NCBI RefSeq assembly: GCF_014138435.1
Contig: NZ_JACJIM010000005.1
Span: 558,001 to 622,000, forward strand
Length of the DNA stretch: 64,000 nt
Source of the DNA: Methylobacterium fujisawaense
GTDB taxonomy: Bacteria; Pseudomonadota; Alphaproteobacteria; Rhizobiales; Beijerinckiaceae
Direction: 5' to 3'
Both the position numbers and the translations under genes were made by a program. The notes beneath the pieces are model-generated. The model was given only the letters and a program-made list of their open reading frames with translations, was not told the origin of the DNA and did not search any database. Numbering within the stretch: the first letter of the stretch is position 1; each line of letters opens with the position of its first letter. This document shows, piece by piece, positions 26,719-33,971 of this stretch.

Positions 26719-27029
26719 CACGATTTCGATCGGATGCAGTGCGTTGCTCGCCAGTCATTGGTCAATTGCTGTCTCCCGGCGTCCGGATCACGCCGCGGAT
26801 CGGCACCCGCGAGGCACCTTTCCGGGTCGGGGCGCGATCGCGCTGCGGTCTCGCAGAGGACGCGGCGGACGATTTGCGGGAGGACTCCCGGAGGAGACCG
26901 CCGGGACACGCCCTGTGAGGCGAGAATCGGGAGAGCGGTCCGCCATGACACGATGGCGTGGCGGACCGATACGTTGCCGGCCCTCACGTGAGACACGGCC
27001 GGCTGTCGGGCCGAGGACGCTGGCCCCGT
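26719..27029. other. No convincing gene
   Basis: Spacer upstream of the ABC/HlyD pair and downstream of a small minus-strand exported-protein gene. It should carry the promoter of the ABC gene; no clear element or repeat is visible. Confidence 0.35.
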
Positions 27030-27311
27030 TCAGCAGCGGTAGCCGCCCGCCGTCTGTCCGTATTGCTGCACCGGAAAGTGCTGCTGATCAGCATTGCCTT
27101 CCTGCGCCGAGCTTCTCCGGCAGCCACCAGTGGAAAACCGCGGGGCGTCCGACATGTCGATCGCGCCGGTCGACAGTCCGTCCCAGGTCGTCTGGGGCAG
27201 GGGCCGCATTTGAGATCCGACGCGGTAGTCGGCGACGGCCGCAGAGATCGGCGCGATCGCACAGAGGGCCGTCACGAGCGCCACACGGGCTGTCTTCAGC
27301 GAAGTCTTCAT
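27030..27311 (-). CDS. Small exported hypothetical protein (93 residues)
   Basis: ATG 27311 follows GGAGA by 6 bases and opens a clear Sec signal peptide (MKTSLKTARVALVTALCAIA, cleavage probably after AVA near residue 28). The mature part of about 65 residues is polar with Gln, Ser and two Cys (STGGCRRSSAQEG and a terminal Cys). No family recognised. Presumably periplasmic. Confidence 0.6.
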   Translation of the reverse strand: MKTSLKTARVALVTALCAIAPISAAVADYRVGSQMRPLPQTTWDGLSTGAIDMSDAPRFSTGGCRRSSAQEGNADQQHFPVQQYGQTAGGYRC

Positions 27312-27646
27312 GGTTCGTCTCCACTCAAGATCACGGTCATATCGACCTGTTCGCGGCTGAGGCGCACCGGCCCGCCAATGCGTGACCGACATTCTCGCCT
27401 CATCCACGCAAATGATCTGGAAACGACCGGGCCGCAGAACAACGCTACGGAGCCAATGATGATCATTGTGAAAATAAATGGACACAGGATTGGGCATGGC
27501 AGGGATAATTTTTAATCCTGCGACACCTCGTGCAAGCTTATGGTCATGTGCGTTTCATCACGCAGCGGCGTCGATTTTGACATTGAGGCGACAGGAATGC
27601 GGCCCGGGTGCTTGCAGGGCGCCCGGAGAGATTTGATGTCGGGACG
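27312..27646. other. Divergent spacer, small exported protein / LysR
   Basis: AT-rich around 27455-27515 (AAAATAAATGG, GGATAATTTTTAATCC), probably promoter sequence for one or both flanking genes. GGGATAATTTTTAATCC is an imperfect palindrome at 27501-27517 and a possible regulator site. Nothing coding is supported. Confidence 0.4.
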
Positions 27647-28543
27647 ATGCCGGGTCCGCCCCTTCCGTTCGACCTCGATTTGTTGCGCACCTTCGTCGCG
27701 ATCGTCGACAACGGCAGTTTCACGCGTGCCGCTCAACGCCTGAGCCTGACGCAATCGACCGTGTCGCTGCAGATCAAGCGCCTGGAAGATGGGCTCGCAC
27801 GCCGCTTGTTCGACCGGGACGGCCGGGACTTGCAGCTGACGCCCGAGGGCGAGATCCTGCTCACCTATGCGCGGCAGATCTTGCAGCTGGGAGCCGAGGC
27901 GCTCTCGCGCCTGCGCGAGACGGATGTATCGGGCGTCGTCAGGCTTGGAACGCCCGAGGATTTTGCGACGACGCACCTGTCGGAGGTTCTGGCGTGTTTC
28001 GCGAGGACCCATCCGCAGGTCGCGCTTCAGGTGCAGTGCGACTTCACCGTCAACCTCCTCGCTGATTTCGCGAAGGGTCGCTACGACCTGATCTTGTTCA
28101 AGCGCGAACCGCAGGGGCCGAGCGGCGGGACCAAGGTCTGGCGGGAGGTGCTCGACTGGGTCGCGTCGCCGCGCCTCGTCACGGAAACCGAGGGCCCGAT
28201 CCCCCTCATCCTCGCACCGGCGCCCGATGTCTATCGCAAGCGTGCGCTGTCAGCCCTCGACGCGGCCGGACGCGACTGGCGCATCGTCTACACCAGCCCA
28301 AGTTTGGCCGGGCTTCAGGCCGCCGTCCAAGCCGGGCTCGGCGTAACGGTTCTGCCGACGGAAATGATACCGGCGGACATGGTCTCGGTGTCTGCTCGGC
28401 TTCAGCTTCCGAAACTGCCCGATACGGAGATCGTCCTTTACCGGGCTCCCGGACATGTCACGCCGGCTGCCGAGCTGCTGTCGTCGACGATCATCGCCGC
28501 CCTGGAGCAGCGCGTCGTGGTGTCCAAGGCCGCCGCCGTGTGA
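27647..28543 (+). CDS. LysR-family transcriptional regulator
   Basis: A 298-residue LTTR with helix-turn-helix FTRAAQRLSLTQSTVSLQIK (about residues 24-44), a linker helix, and an effector domain (VVRLGTPEDFATTHLSEVLA onwards). A GTG at 27608 would add 13 residues; ATG 27647 fits the usual LTTR N-terminus (PFDLDLLRTFVAI) better. It is convergent with the potassium channel gene and divergent from a small exported protein. Its target and inducer are unknown. Confidence 0.88.
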   Translation: MPGPPLPFDLDLLRTFVAIVDNGSFTRAAQRLSLTQSTVSLQIKRLEDGLARRLFDRDGRDLQLTPEGEILLTYARQILQLGAEALSRLRETDVSGVVRLGTPEDFATTHLSEVLACFARTHPQVALQVQCDFTVNLLADFAKGRYDLILFKREPQGPSGGTKVWREVLDWVASPRLVTETEGPIPLILAPAPDVYRKRALSALDAAGRDWRIVYTSPSLAGLQAAVQAGLGVTVLPTEMIPADMVSVSARLQLPKLPDTEIVLYRAPGHVTPAAELLSSTIIAALEQRVVVSKAAAV

Positions 28544-28561
28544 CGGCCTCGGAACCGGACC

Positions 28562-28583
28562 CTGACGCCCGCAAGAGCGTCAG
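28562..28583. terminator. Bidirectional terminator hairpin
   Basis: CTGACGC and GCGTCAG form a perfect 7-base stem with an 8-base loop between the convergent LysR and potassium-channel genes; the right arm includes the channel stop codon. Confidence 0.45.
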
Positions 28584-29350
28584 TCGGCTCCCTCATCGGG
28601 GATGTTCAGGAGGTTGCCGCAGGCCTTGCAGTGCACCGCGTCCGGCTCGTGGCGTTGCAGCCCGCAGGCGTCGCAGGGGAAGCGCACCTTGTACGGCCGG
28701 AACACCACCTGCGCGAGGCGGAAGAACAGCGTCACGCCGCAAATCATCACGAAGACCGAGAGCAGCCGGCCCGTCGGTCCCGGCAGTGTGATGTCGCCGT
28801 AGCCCGTGGTCGTCAGCGACGTGACCGTGAAGTACAGAGCGTCGATGGGCGTCTGGATGGCCGGATTGGTGTTGTGCTGCGTGGCGTAGACGATGCCCGT
28901 CATCGTGAACACGAACACCACCAAGTTGGTCGCGGCCAGGATCGCATCTTCGTTCCGGCGGAACAGTTCGCTGTCCTGCCGCAGCCGCTCCAGCAGATGA
29001 TAGGTGCGCAGCAGACGGAGCGTGCGCAGGATCCGCAGGAAGCCGACGCCCTCGACGAGCACCGGGGCCAGGAACGAGGCGACGGCCACGAGGTCCGTCC
29101 AGGTGCTGAGATGCCGGAATTCGCGGAGCGGGGTGCGGCTGATGCCGAGGCGGGCGGCGAAGTCGAGCAGGACGAACACGCCCAGCGCCACATCGCAGGC
29201 GATGATCCAGGGTATCAGCGGCAGGAACGAGGTGACGATGACGAAGGCGATCGTCGCCACGTCGAACACGAGCAGGACGTAGCGGAAGCGGTGCGCGCGC
29301 CGCGTGTCCCCCTCGTACAGTTCACGCAGCGTCGCGGTCAGTGTCGTCAT
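28580..29350 (-). CDS. Voltage-sensor potassium channel with C-terminal zinc ribbon
   Basis: A 256-residue six-helix channel. Helices are visible at about 24-45, 46-66, 84-102, 140-160 and 200-222. The fourth helix carries regularly spaced arginines (FLRILRTLRLLRTYHLLERL), a voltage-sensor pattern, and the pore loop has the K+ selectivity filter TTTGYGD. After the last helix the protein ends in CDACGLQRHEPDAVHCKACG, a CxxC-CxxC zinc ribbon, unusual for a bacterial channel and perhaps a gating or assembly domain. ATG 29350 is chosen because the channel begins there; upstream sequence in frame is Arg/Pro-rich noise. It is probably co-transcribed after nhaA and a small membrane protein. Confidence 0.88.
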   Translation of the reverse strand: MTTLTATLRELYEGDTRRAHRFRYVLLVFDVATIAFVIVTSFLPLIPWIIACDVALGVFVLLDFAARLGISRTPLREFRHLSTWTDLVAVASFLAPVLVEGVGFLRILRTLRLLRTYHLLERLRQDSELFRRNEDAILAATNLVVFVFTMTGIVYATQHNTNPAIQTPIDALYFTVTSLTTTGYGDITLPGPTGRLLSVFVMICGVTLFFRLAQVVFRPYKVRFPCDACGLQRHEPDAVHCKACGNLLNIPDEGAD

Positions 29351-29376
29351 CGGTCGTCGGGCTTCGGGGCCAGAGC

Positions 29377-29553
29377 TCAAGAATCCTGCATCCCCGCGTA
29401 CCCGACCGCGGCTCCCTCTGCACCGCCGCCCAGCCAGGAGAGCAGCAGCAGGATCATCGCCCCGAGGAGCATGACCCCAGTGAGCGCCAGCACGAAATCG
29501 GACAGCCGGCCCTCGATGGTGCCGGGACGACGCTTTGGAAGGTGACGGCGCAT
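29377..29553 (-). CDS. Small single-pass membrane protein (58 residues)
   Basis: Starts at ATG 29553 (MRRHLPKRRPGTIEGRLSDF), has a basic cytoplasmic N-terminus, one long hydrophobic helix (VLALTGVMLLGAMILLLLSW), and a short Gly-rich tail. It lies between nhaA and the channel gene with short gaps on the same strand, so it may be an accessory subunit or regulator of one of them. No family recognised. Confidence 0.55.
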   Translation of the reverse strand: MRRHLPKRRPGTIEGRLSDFVLALTGVMLLGAMILLLLSWLGGGAEGAAVGYAGMQDS

Positions 29554-29630
29554 GGTGCTCCACCAGGTTTCGCGGGAGATCGACGGATCGAGGCTGTCGC
29601 GCCCCGTCGCCGCGCGGCGGCGGCTTCGGC

Positions 29631-30884
29631 TCAGCGGTGAGACGGACGGGCCGGGGCAAACCGCAGAACCAGAGCCCCGGCGGCCATGCAGGCGAGCGAC
29701 CCGAGCAGCACGCCGATCTTGGTCTCGGCTTCCAGATCCGGCTGCGTCGCAAAGGCCAGCAGGCCGATAAACAGGCTCATCGTGAAGCCGACCCCGCAGA
29801 GCACGGCGACGCCATAGACCTGAGCCCAGCTCGCACCGCGCGGGCGCTGCGCCCAGCCGAGCTTTACGGTCGCGAGCACGAAGCCGAAGACGCCGACTTG
29901 CTTGCCGAAGAACAGGCCCAGCGCCACGCCCAGCGTCACCGGGTCGAGCAGCATCGCCGGCCTGACCCCGGCGAAGGACACGCCGGCGTTGGCGAAGCCG
30001 AACACCGGCAGGATCAGGAATGCCGACCACGGGCTGACGGCATGTTCGAGGATGTGCAGCGGCGAGGTCGGGTCGTCCGGCCTGCCGACGCTCAGCCGGA
30101 GCGGCACCGTGAGGGCCAGCAGGACGCCCGCGACGGTCGCATGCACGCCCGACAGGAGCGTGAACACCCACAGCACCGCGCCGAGGGCAAGGTAGGGCCA
30201 CAGGCGGCTGACGCCGGCCTTGTTCAGCCCGTACAGCGCGGCGAGCGTCGCGGCCGCACCGCCGAGCATCGGCAATGTCAGGTCGGCGGTGTAGAACACG
30301 GCGATGACGATCACCGCGCCGAGGTCGTCGAGGATGGCGAGCGCGGTGAGGAACACCTTGAGCGAAACCGGCACGCGCGAGCCCAGCAGCGCCAGCACGC
30401 CGAGGGCGAAAGCGATGTCGGTGGCCGCCGGGATCGCCCAACCGCGCAGGGTCTCGGGCGTGCGCCAATTGACGGCGGCGTAGACGAGCGCCGGGAGGAT
30501 CATGCCGCCGAGTGCGGCCACACCCGGCAGGATGCGGTCCGGCCACGTACGCAGCCGCCCGTCCAGCAGCTCGCGTTTGATCTCCAGGCCGACGAGCAGG
30601 AAGAACACGGCCATCAGGCCGTCGTTGATCCAGTGCAGGACCGAGAGTGGGCCGAGATGGGTCTTGAGCCCCGCGAAATAGACGTCGGCCAGCGGCGAGT
30701 TGGCGACGACCAAGGCCAGCGCAGCGCTCGCCATGAGCACGAGGCCGCCACCCGCTCCGCTCGTGAGCAGGCCGCGCAGGGACGACCGGGGACGATAGGT
30801 GAGTGTCGGCACGCGCACAGGCCTTCCGCCGCTGGCGGCCCGACCAACGCTGAAGCCTGCCGATCCGACCTTCGGATCATGCAC
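29631..30884 (-). CDS. nhaA: Na+/H+ antiporter NhaA
   Basis: A pH-regulated antiporter exporting Na+ or Li+ in exchange for protons. About 12 helices are present with the defining paired aspartates (FLTALAILDDLGAVIVIAVF), the TDIAFALGVLALLGSR block, GLMAVFFLLVGLEIKRELL, and FGKQVGVFGFV near the C-terminus. The ATG at 30884 lacks a clear ribosome site; a GTG at 30812 after GGAAGG would remove 24 non-hydrophobic residues and is a realistic alternative start. It is upstream of a small membrane protein and a K+ channel, suggesting an ion-homeostasis unit. Confidence 0.93.
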   Translation of the reverse strand: MHDPKVGSAGFSVGRAASGGRPVRVPTLTYRPRSSLRGLLTSGAGGGLVLMASAALALVVANSPLADVYFAGLKTHLGPLSVLHWINDGLMAVFFLLVGLEIKRELLDGRLRTWPDRILPGVAALGGMILPALVYAAVNWRTPETLRGWAIPAATDIAFALGVLALLGSRVPVSLKVFLTALAILDDLGAVIVIAVFYTADLTLPMLGGAAATLAALYGLNKAGVSRLWPYLALGAVLWVFTLLSGVHATVAGVLLALTVPLRLSVGRPDDPTSPLHILEHAVSPWSAFLILPVFGFANAGVSFAGVRPAMLLDPVTLGVALGLFFGKQVGVFGFVLATVKLGWAQRPRGASWAQVYGVAVLCGVGFTMSLFIGLLAFATQPDLEAETKIGVLLGSLACMAAGALVLRFAPARPSHR

Positions 30885-31525
30885 CCGGGTCGGGATATCT
30901 CACCGATGAGCGTTGCCGGCAACCACCCTCCGTGTCGCTGCGCAAGGGGCCGGCGGAGCACGGTTCACCAGCACGCGATGGCGAGCTGGCTCATCGCACC
31001 TGAGCGCCCCCGGAAGCCGCCGGTTGGTCGGGCACCCGGCCCGATCGGCTGCGAAGGCGGAGCCCGTGGCCGCCTCAGGGTGGATCTTCGGATCCGCAGG
31101 ATGGTCGAGATGGGTGCTCACGCCGCTCGAAGCTGCCGCAGCGCTGCGATCCCTTCGCGTGCGACCGCCTCGACGGTGGTGGCCGTGGCCGGTCGGCGTT
31201 CGGCGTGACGGGCTTGAACGCCACCGGTCCGGTGGCTGCACTGCGTCTGTGCACCGGGCAGAATGCGGAGCCCGACACCTCTGGAGGCTTCGCGCTTCGC
31301 CGCGTCCTGGGCCGCACAGGTATTCATGGCCGCGGGGCACGGATCGACGATCCCGGGCCACAGCCGGTTCCACGGAGGAGGCGGACCTTACGCCGAACAG
31401 CGCAGGCCTTAACACTTACGCAAGCGATCCGATGCAACTACTGAGTGGTATCGACTCCGAGCCACCACAACTATAAGTGAGTCGGAGGCGACGACGGCGT
31501 CGCTGGTTAACGAGGCCTGAGAATC
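30885..31525. promoter_or_regulatory. Upstream region of the GG-leader peptide operon
   Basis: No convincing gene in 640 bases; GC-rich on the left, AT-richer from 31410. TATAAG at 31472-31477 is a possible -10 element with a weak -35. CTCCGA (31455) and TCGGAG (31482) form an inverted repeat around it, and GCGACG-ACGG-CGTCGC (31488-31503) is a perfect 6-base hairpin just before the ribosome site of the peptide gene. A regulated leader is plausible. Confidence 0.4.
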
Positions 31526-31669
31526 ATGAAGAAACTCGACCTGAAGACCTTGAAGACTGTGTCCGGCGGTCATGGCTCCCAGCAGGGCCTTGCTGTCGGC
31601 TTGAATCTCGGCGGCCTCAGCGTCGGCGTTGGACTTGGGCTCGGATCGTCCTCCGGCAAGTCTCGCTGA
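31526..31669 (+). CDS. Double-glycine-leader peptide, putative microcin/bacteriocin precursor
   Basis: A 47-residue product. The leader MKKLDLKTLKTVSGG fits the C39-peptidase consensus exactly: Gly at -1 and -2, hydrophobic Val -4, Leu -7, Leu -12. The 32-residue core (HGSQQGLAVG, NLGGLSVGVGLGLG, SSSGKSR) has ten glycines and alternates Gly or small residues with Leu/Val, then ends in a Ser/Lys/Arg tail. There is no Cys and no aromatic residue except His. It is followed, after a strong hairpin, by an acyltransferase-like gene, a CvaA-type adaptor and a C39 ABC exporter. Export and cleavage after GG are highly likely; antibacterial activity or signalling is inference. I do not recognise the core. 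Confidence 0.8.
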   Translation: MKKLDLKTLKTVSGGHGSQQGLAVGLNLGGLSVGVGLGLGSSSGKSR

Positions 31670-31678
31670 TCCAAGCGA

Positions 31679-31709
31679 CCGGCGCGCGGGGCTCCGTCCC
31701 GCGCGCCGG
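31679..31709 (+). terminator. Strong hairpin between peptide gene and downstream operon
   Basis: CCGGCGCGCGGG and CCCGCGCGCCGG form a perfect 12-base stem with a 7-base loop, ten bases after the peptide stop codon. No U run follows. In peptide operons such a structure usually acts as a partial terminator or 3' stabiliser so that the precursor is made in excess over the export proteins. Confidence 0.75.
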
Positions 31710-31787
31710 CACACAGGCAGCCTAACATCGATCGTTCCGCGGCGGCTCCCGCGCCGGTCAGTCAGCGACTTCCAGGGGCGTCGGGCA

Positions 31788-32705
31788 ATGGAGCCGATCT
31801 CGGGTGTCTCCAGGAAGGCGGCGCTCATCGCCGGACTGCCGCTCCCCCTGCGCCGCCTGGCTTTGCGAACCGTGTTCCGCGTGTACGCAGCGGTCGGCCG
31901 CAGCCCGCGTTCCGGCCTCGCGGACCGGTTCGAACGCGTGCTCCGTCTGCCGCGGCGGGAGGCGCGGCGCCTCGACCGCGAGGCGGCCTTCCATGACGCG
32001 CTGGCCGAGCTGGAATGGCTCGCGCTCCTGACCCGCAGCCGGGCCGCGATCCAGCGGGACCTCGCCCATGTGGTGACCCAGTCGCCCGAGGTCCTGAGGC
32101 GGATCGCGGCGAGCGGTGAGCCGGTCATTCTCGCGCCCCTGCACATGGGTCCCTACGTGATCGGGCTCCTCAGCATCCTGGTCACCTTCTTCCCCGGCCG
32201 CTCCGTGCTGATCCTGAGACGCCGGGACGACAGGCCGCTGGAGACCCGGGTGATGGAACGCATCACCGAGTTCGGGATGCCGGTGCGCTTCCTCACCGTC
32301 ACGGATCGGGCCGGCTATCTCCCCGCCATTCGCTATGCCCGACGGGGCGCGGTCATCGTCGTGTTCGCCGATCTGCCGCCGCGCTACGGCAAGCCGGCAC
32401 CGATGCCGATCTTCGGCCTACCGACCGCGTTCGCCTTCGGCATCGACAGCTTGGCGCACCTGACCGGCGCGACGGTGGTGCCCTTGGCGATCGGCGCCGA
32501 GGCGGGCGGTGCCGTTGTGGTACCGCGCTATCCCTTCGCCGTGCAGGCAAACGATGCGCTCGAACGCGGGCGCGTCGCGGACCTGATGCGCCGGCATATC
32601 GAGACGACGATCCGGGAACGTCCCGAACAATGGCACTTCTGGCCGTCGCTCCAGGAGTACCTGGCGGCCGAGGATCCCCTGATGCCCATCGAGAGGGCCG
32701 CGTGA
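31788..32705 (+). CDS. Lipid-A-acyltransferase-like (LpxL/LABLAT) protein lacking the catalytic acid
   Basis: A 305-residue protein of the LpxL/HtrB acyltransferase superfamily: GEPVILAPLHMGPYVIGLLS carries the block I histidine (His119), IVVFADLPPRYGKPAP and MPIFGLPTAFAFG the later blocks, then LTGATVVPLAIG and RPEQWHFWPSLQEY (the family PEQWxW motif with His). True LpxL enzymes have H-x4-D/E; here the fifth position is Val124, so the catalytic acid is absent. It sits between a GG-leader peptide and its exporter, and its last base pairs overlap the adaptor gene. It could acylate the peptide, modify producer lipids for self-protection, or have lost enzyme activity. ATG 31788 has AGGGG upstream. 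Confidence 0.8.
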   Translation: MEPISGVSRKAALIAGLPLPLRRLALRTVFRVYAAVGRSPRSGLADRFERVLRLPRREARRLDREAAFHDALAELEWLALLTRSRAAIQRDLAHVVTQSPEVLRRIAASGEPVILAPLHMGPYVIGLLSILVTFFPGRSVLILRRRDDRPLETRVMERITEFGMPVRFLTVTDRAGYLPAIRYARRGAVIVVFADLPPRYGKPAPMPIFGLPTAFAFGIDSLAHLTGATVVPLAIGAEAGGAVVVPRYPFAVQANDALERGRVADLMRRHIETTIRERPEQWHFWPSLQEYLAAEDPLMPIERAA

Positions 32706-33967
32706 GCGACACCCTCGCCGCGCCCGGACGGACGCAACTCGGCTTTCTGCAGCGCCGAACGGGTGCCCTCCACCTCCATCGTGATCGTGGCGCCTCGGCC
32801 ATGGCGTGGTTCTTCGGCCTGATGATCGTGCTGGTGATCAGCGCCCTCTTCTTCGGCCGTTTCGCGCGAACCGAGTCCGTGCGGGGCTATGTCTCGGCGG
32901 TCTCCGGGATGTCGCGTCTGGATGCCCGCGCACCCGGCATCGTCGCTACGATCGACGTGCGCCAGGGCGAGACGGTGCGGCGCGGCCAGCGGCTGATGCA
33001 GGTGAAGCTGCGCGAGCCGACGGTGGGAGGCGTCTCCACGGTCGCGGCGGATCTGACGAGCCTGACCGAGCGCCGGGCCGTCCTGGAGCGTGAACGCGAC
33101 CGCCTGACGACCTTCCTCGCGCGGGCCGACCGGGAGACAGCGGAGATCGACGCCAATGTCGAGGCCGTGAGCGCGGCCTTTGCCCAACACGAGACGATCC
33201 TGCGCATGGGCCTCCGGGAGCAGGGGGCAATCGTAGCGCGCGTCCAGACCTATCTCGACCAAGGTTACGCCACCCGAGACGCGCTCAATCTGCAACGCCG
33301 GACGCTCCTCGATTACGGACGGCAGATGGCCGAGTTGCAGGCCCGGCGCGCCGAGCTGCGGCAACAGGCGGACGAACGCAAACGCACCCAGCGCTTCGGC
33401 TTGGCCGAGAAGACTGGACAGCTCGCCGCCGTGCGCAACGAGCTGAGCGGAATCGTGGCTCGGATCGCCGGGCAGGCGGCGCAATCCCAACTCGACATCG
33501 TCGCCCCGGTCGATGGGCAGGTTGCCGGCCTGTTCGTGGAGACGGGCGCGTCCGTGGCGGCCGATCAGGTTCTTGCCGTCGTCGGCGACATCCGCGCCGA
33601 CCCGGTGATCGTGCTCGGCGTGCCCGCGCGAGCGGTCGGCCTCGCCAAGGTCGGACAGAGGGTGGTGCTCAAATACGATGCCTTCCCGTTCAAGACCTTC
33701 GGCATCGGCCACGGGACCATCACGTCGATCTCGGAATCGCCCCTGCGTCCGGCCGCCGACCTGCCGCCTGCCCAGGACGCGCGGGAATCGAACCGGCAAT
33801 CCACCTACCGGATCGAGGTCCTCCCGGAATCCCGGACCATCCGCGCCTACGGCGTCGACGAGCCGATCCGGATCGGTTCGACCCTGAGCGCCGACATCGT
33901 CGTGGAGCGGCGGCGGCTGATCGACTGGGTGCTCGATCCGATCCGGGCCATGCGCGGCAGGGGCTGA
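32702..33967 (+). CDS. HlyD/CvaA-like adaptor of the peptide exporter
   Basis: A 421-residue membrane fusion protein starting at GTG 32702, overlapping the previous stop (GTGA). It has one N-terminal helix (AMAWFFGLMIVLVISALFF), a split lipoyl domain (ARAPGIVATIDVRQGETVRR and SQLDIVAPVDGQVAGLFVET), and a long helical hairpin (about 115-270) for contact with the outer-membrane channel. Architecture and position match CvaA-type partners of C39 peptide exporters. It ends 4 bases before the ABC gene. Confidence 0.9.
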   Translation: MSDTLAAPGRTQLGFLQRRTGALHLHRDRGASAMAWFFGLMIVLVISALFFGRFARTESVRGYVSAVSGMSRLDARAPGIVATIDVRQGETVRRGQRLMQVKLREPTVGGVSTVAADLTSLTERRAVLERERDRLTTFLARADRETAEIDANVEAVSAAFAQHETILRMGLREQGAIVARVQTYLDQGYATRDALNLQRRTLLDYGRQMAELQARRAELRQQADERKRTQRFGLAEKTGQLAAVRNELSGIVARIAGQAAQSQLDIVAPVDGQVAGLFVETGASVAADQVLAVVGDIRADPVIVLGVPARAVGLAKVGQRVVLKYDAFPFKTFGIGHGTITSISESPLRPAADLPPAQDARESNRQSTYRIEVLPESRTIRAYGVDEPIRIGSTLSADIVVERRRLIDWVLDPIRAMRGRG

Positions 33968-33971
33968 CATC

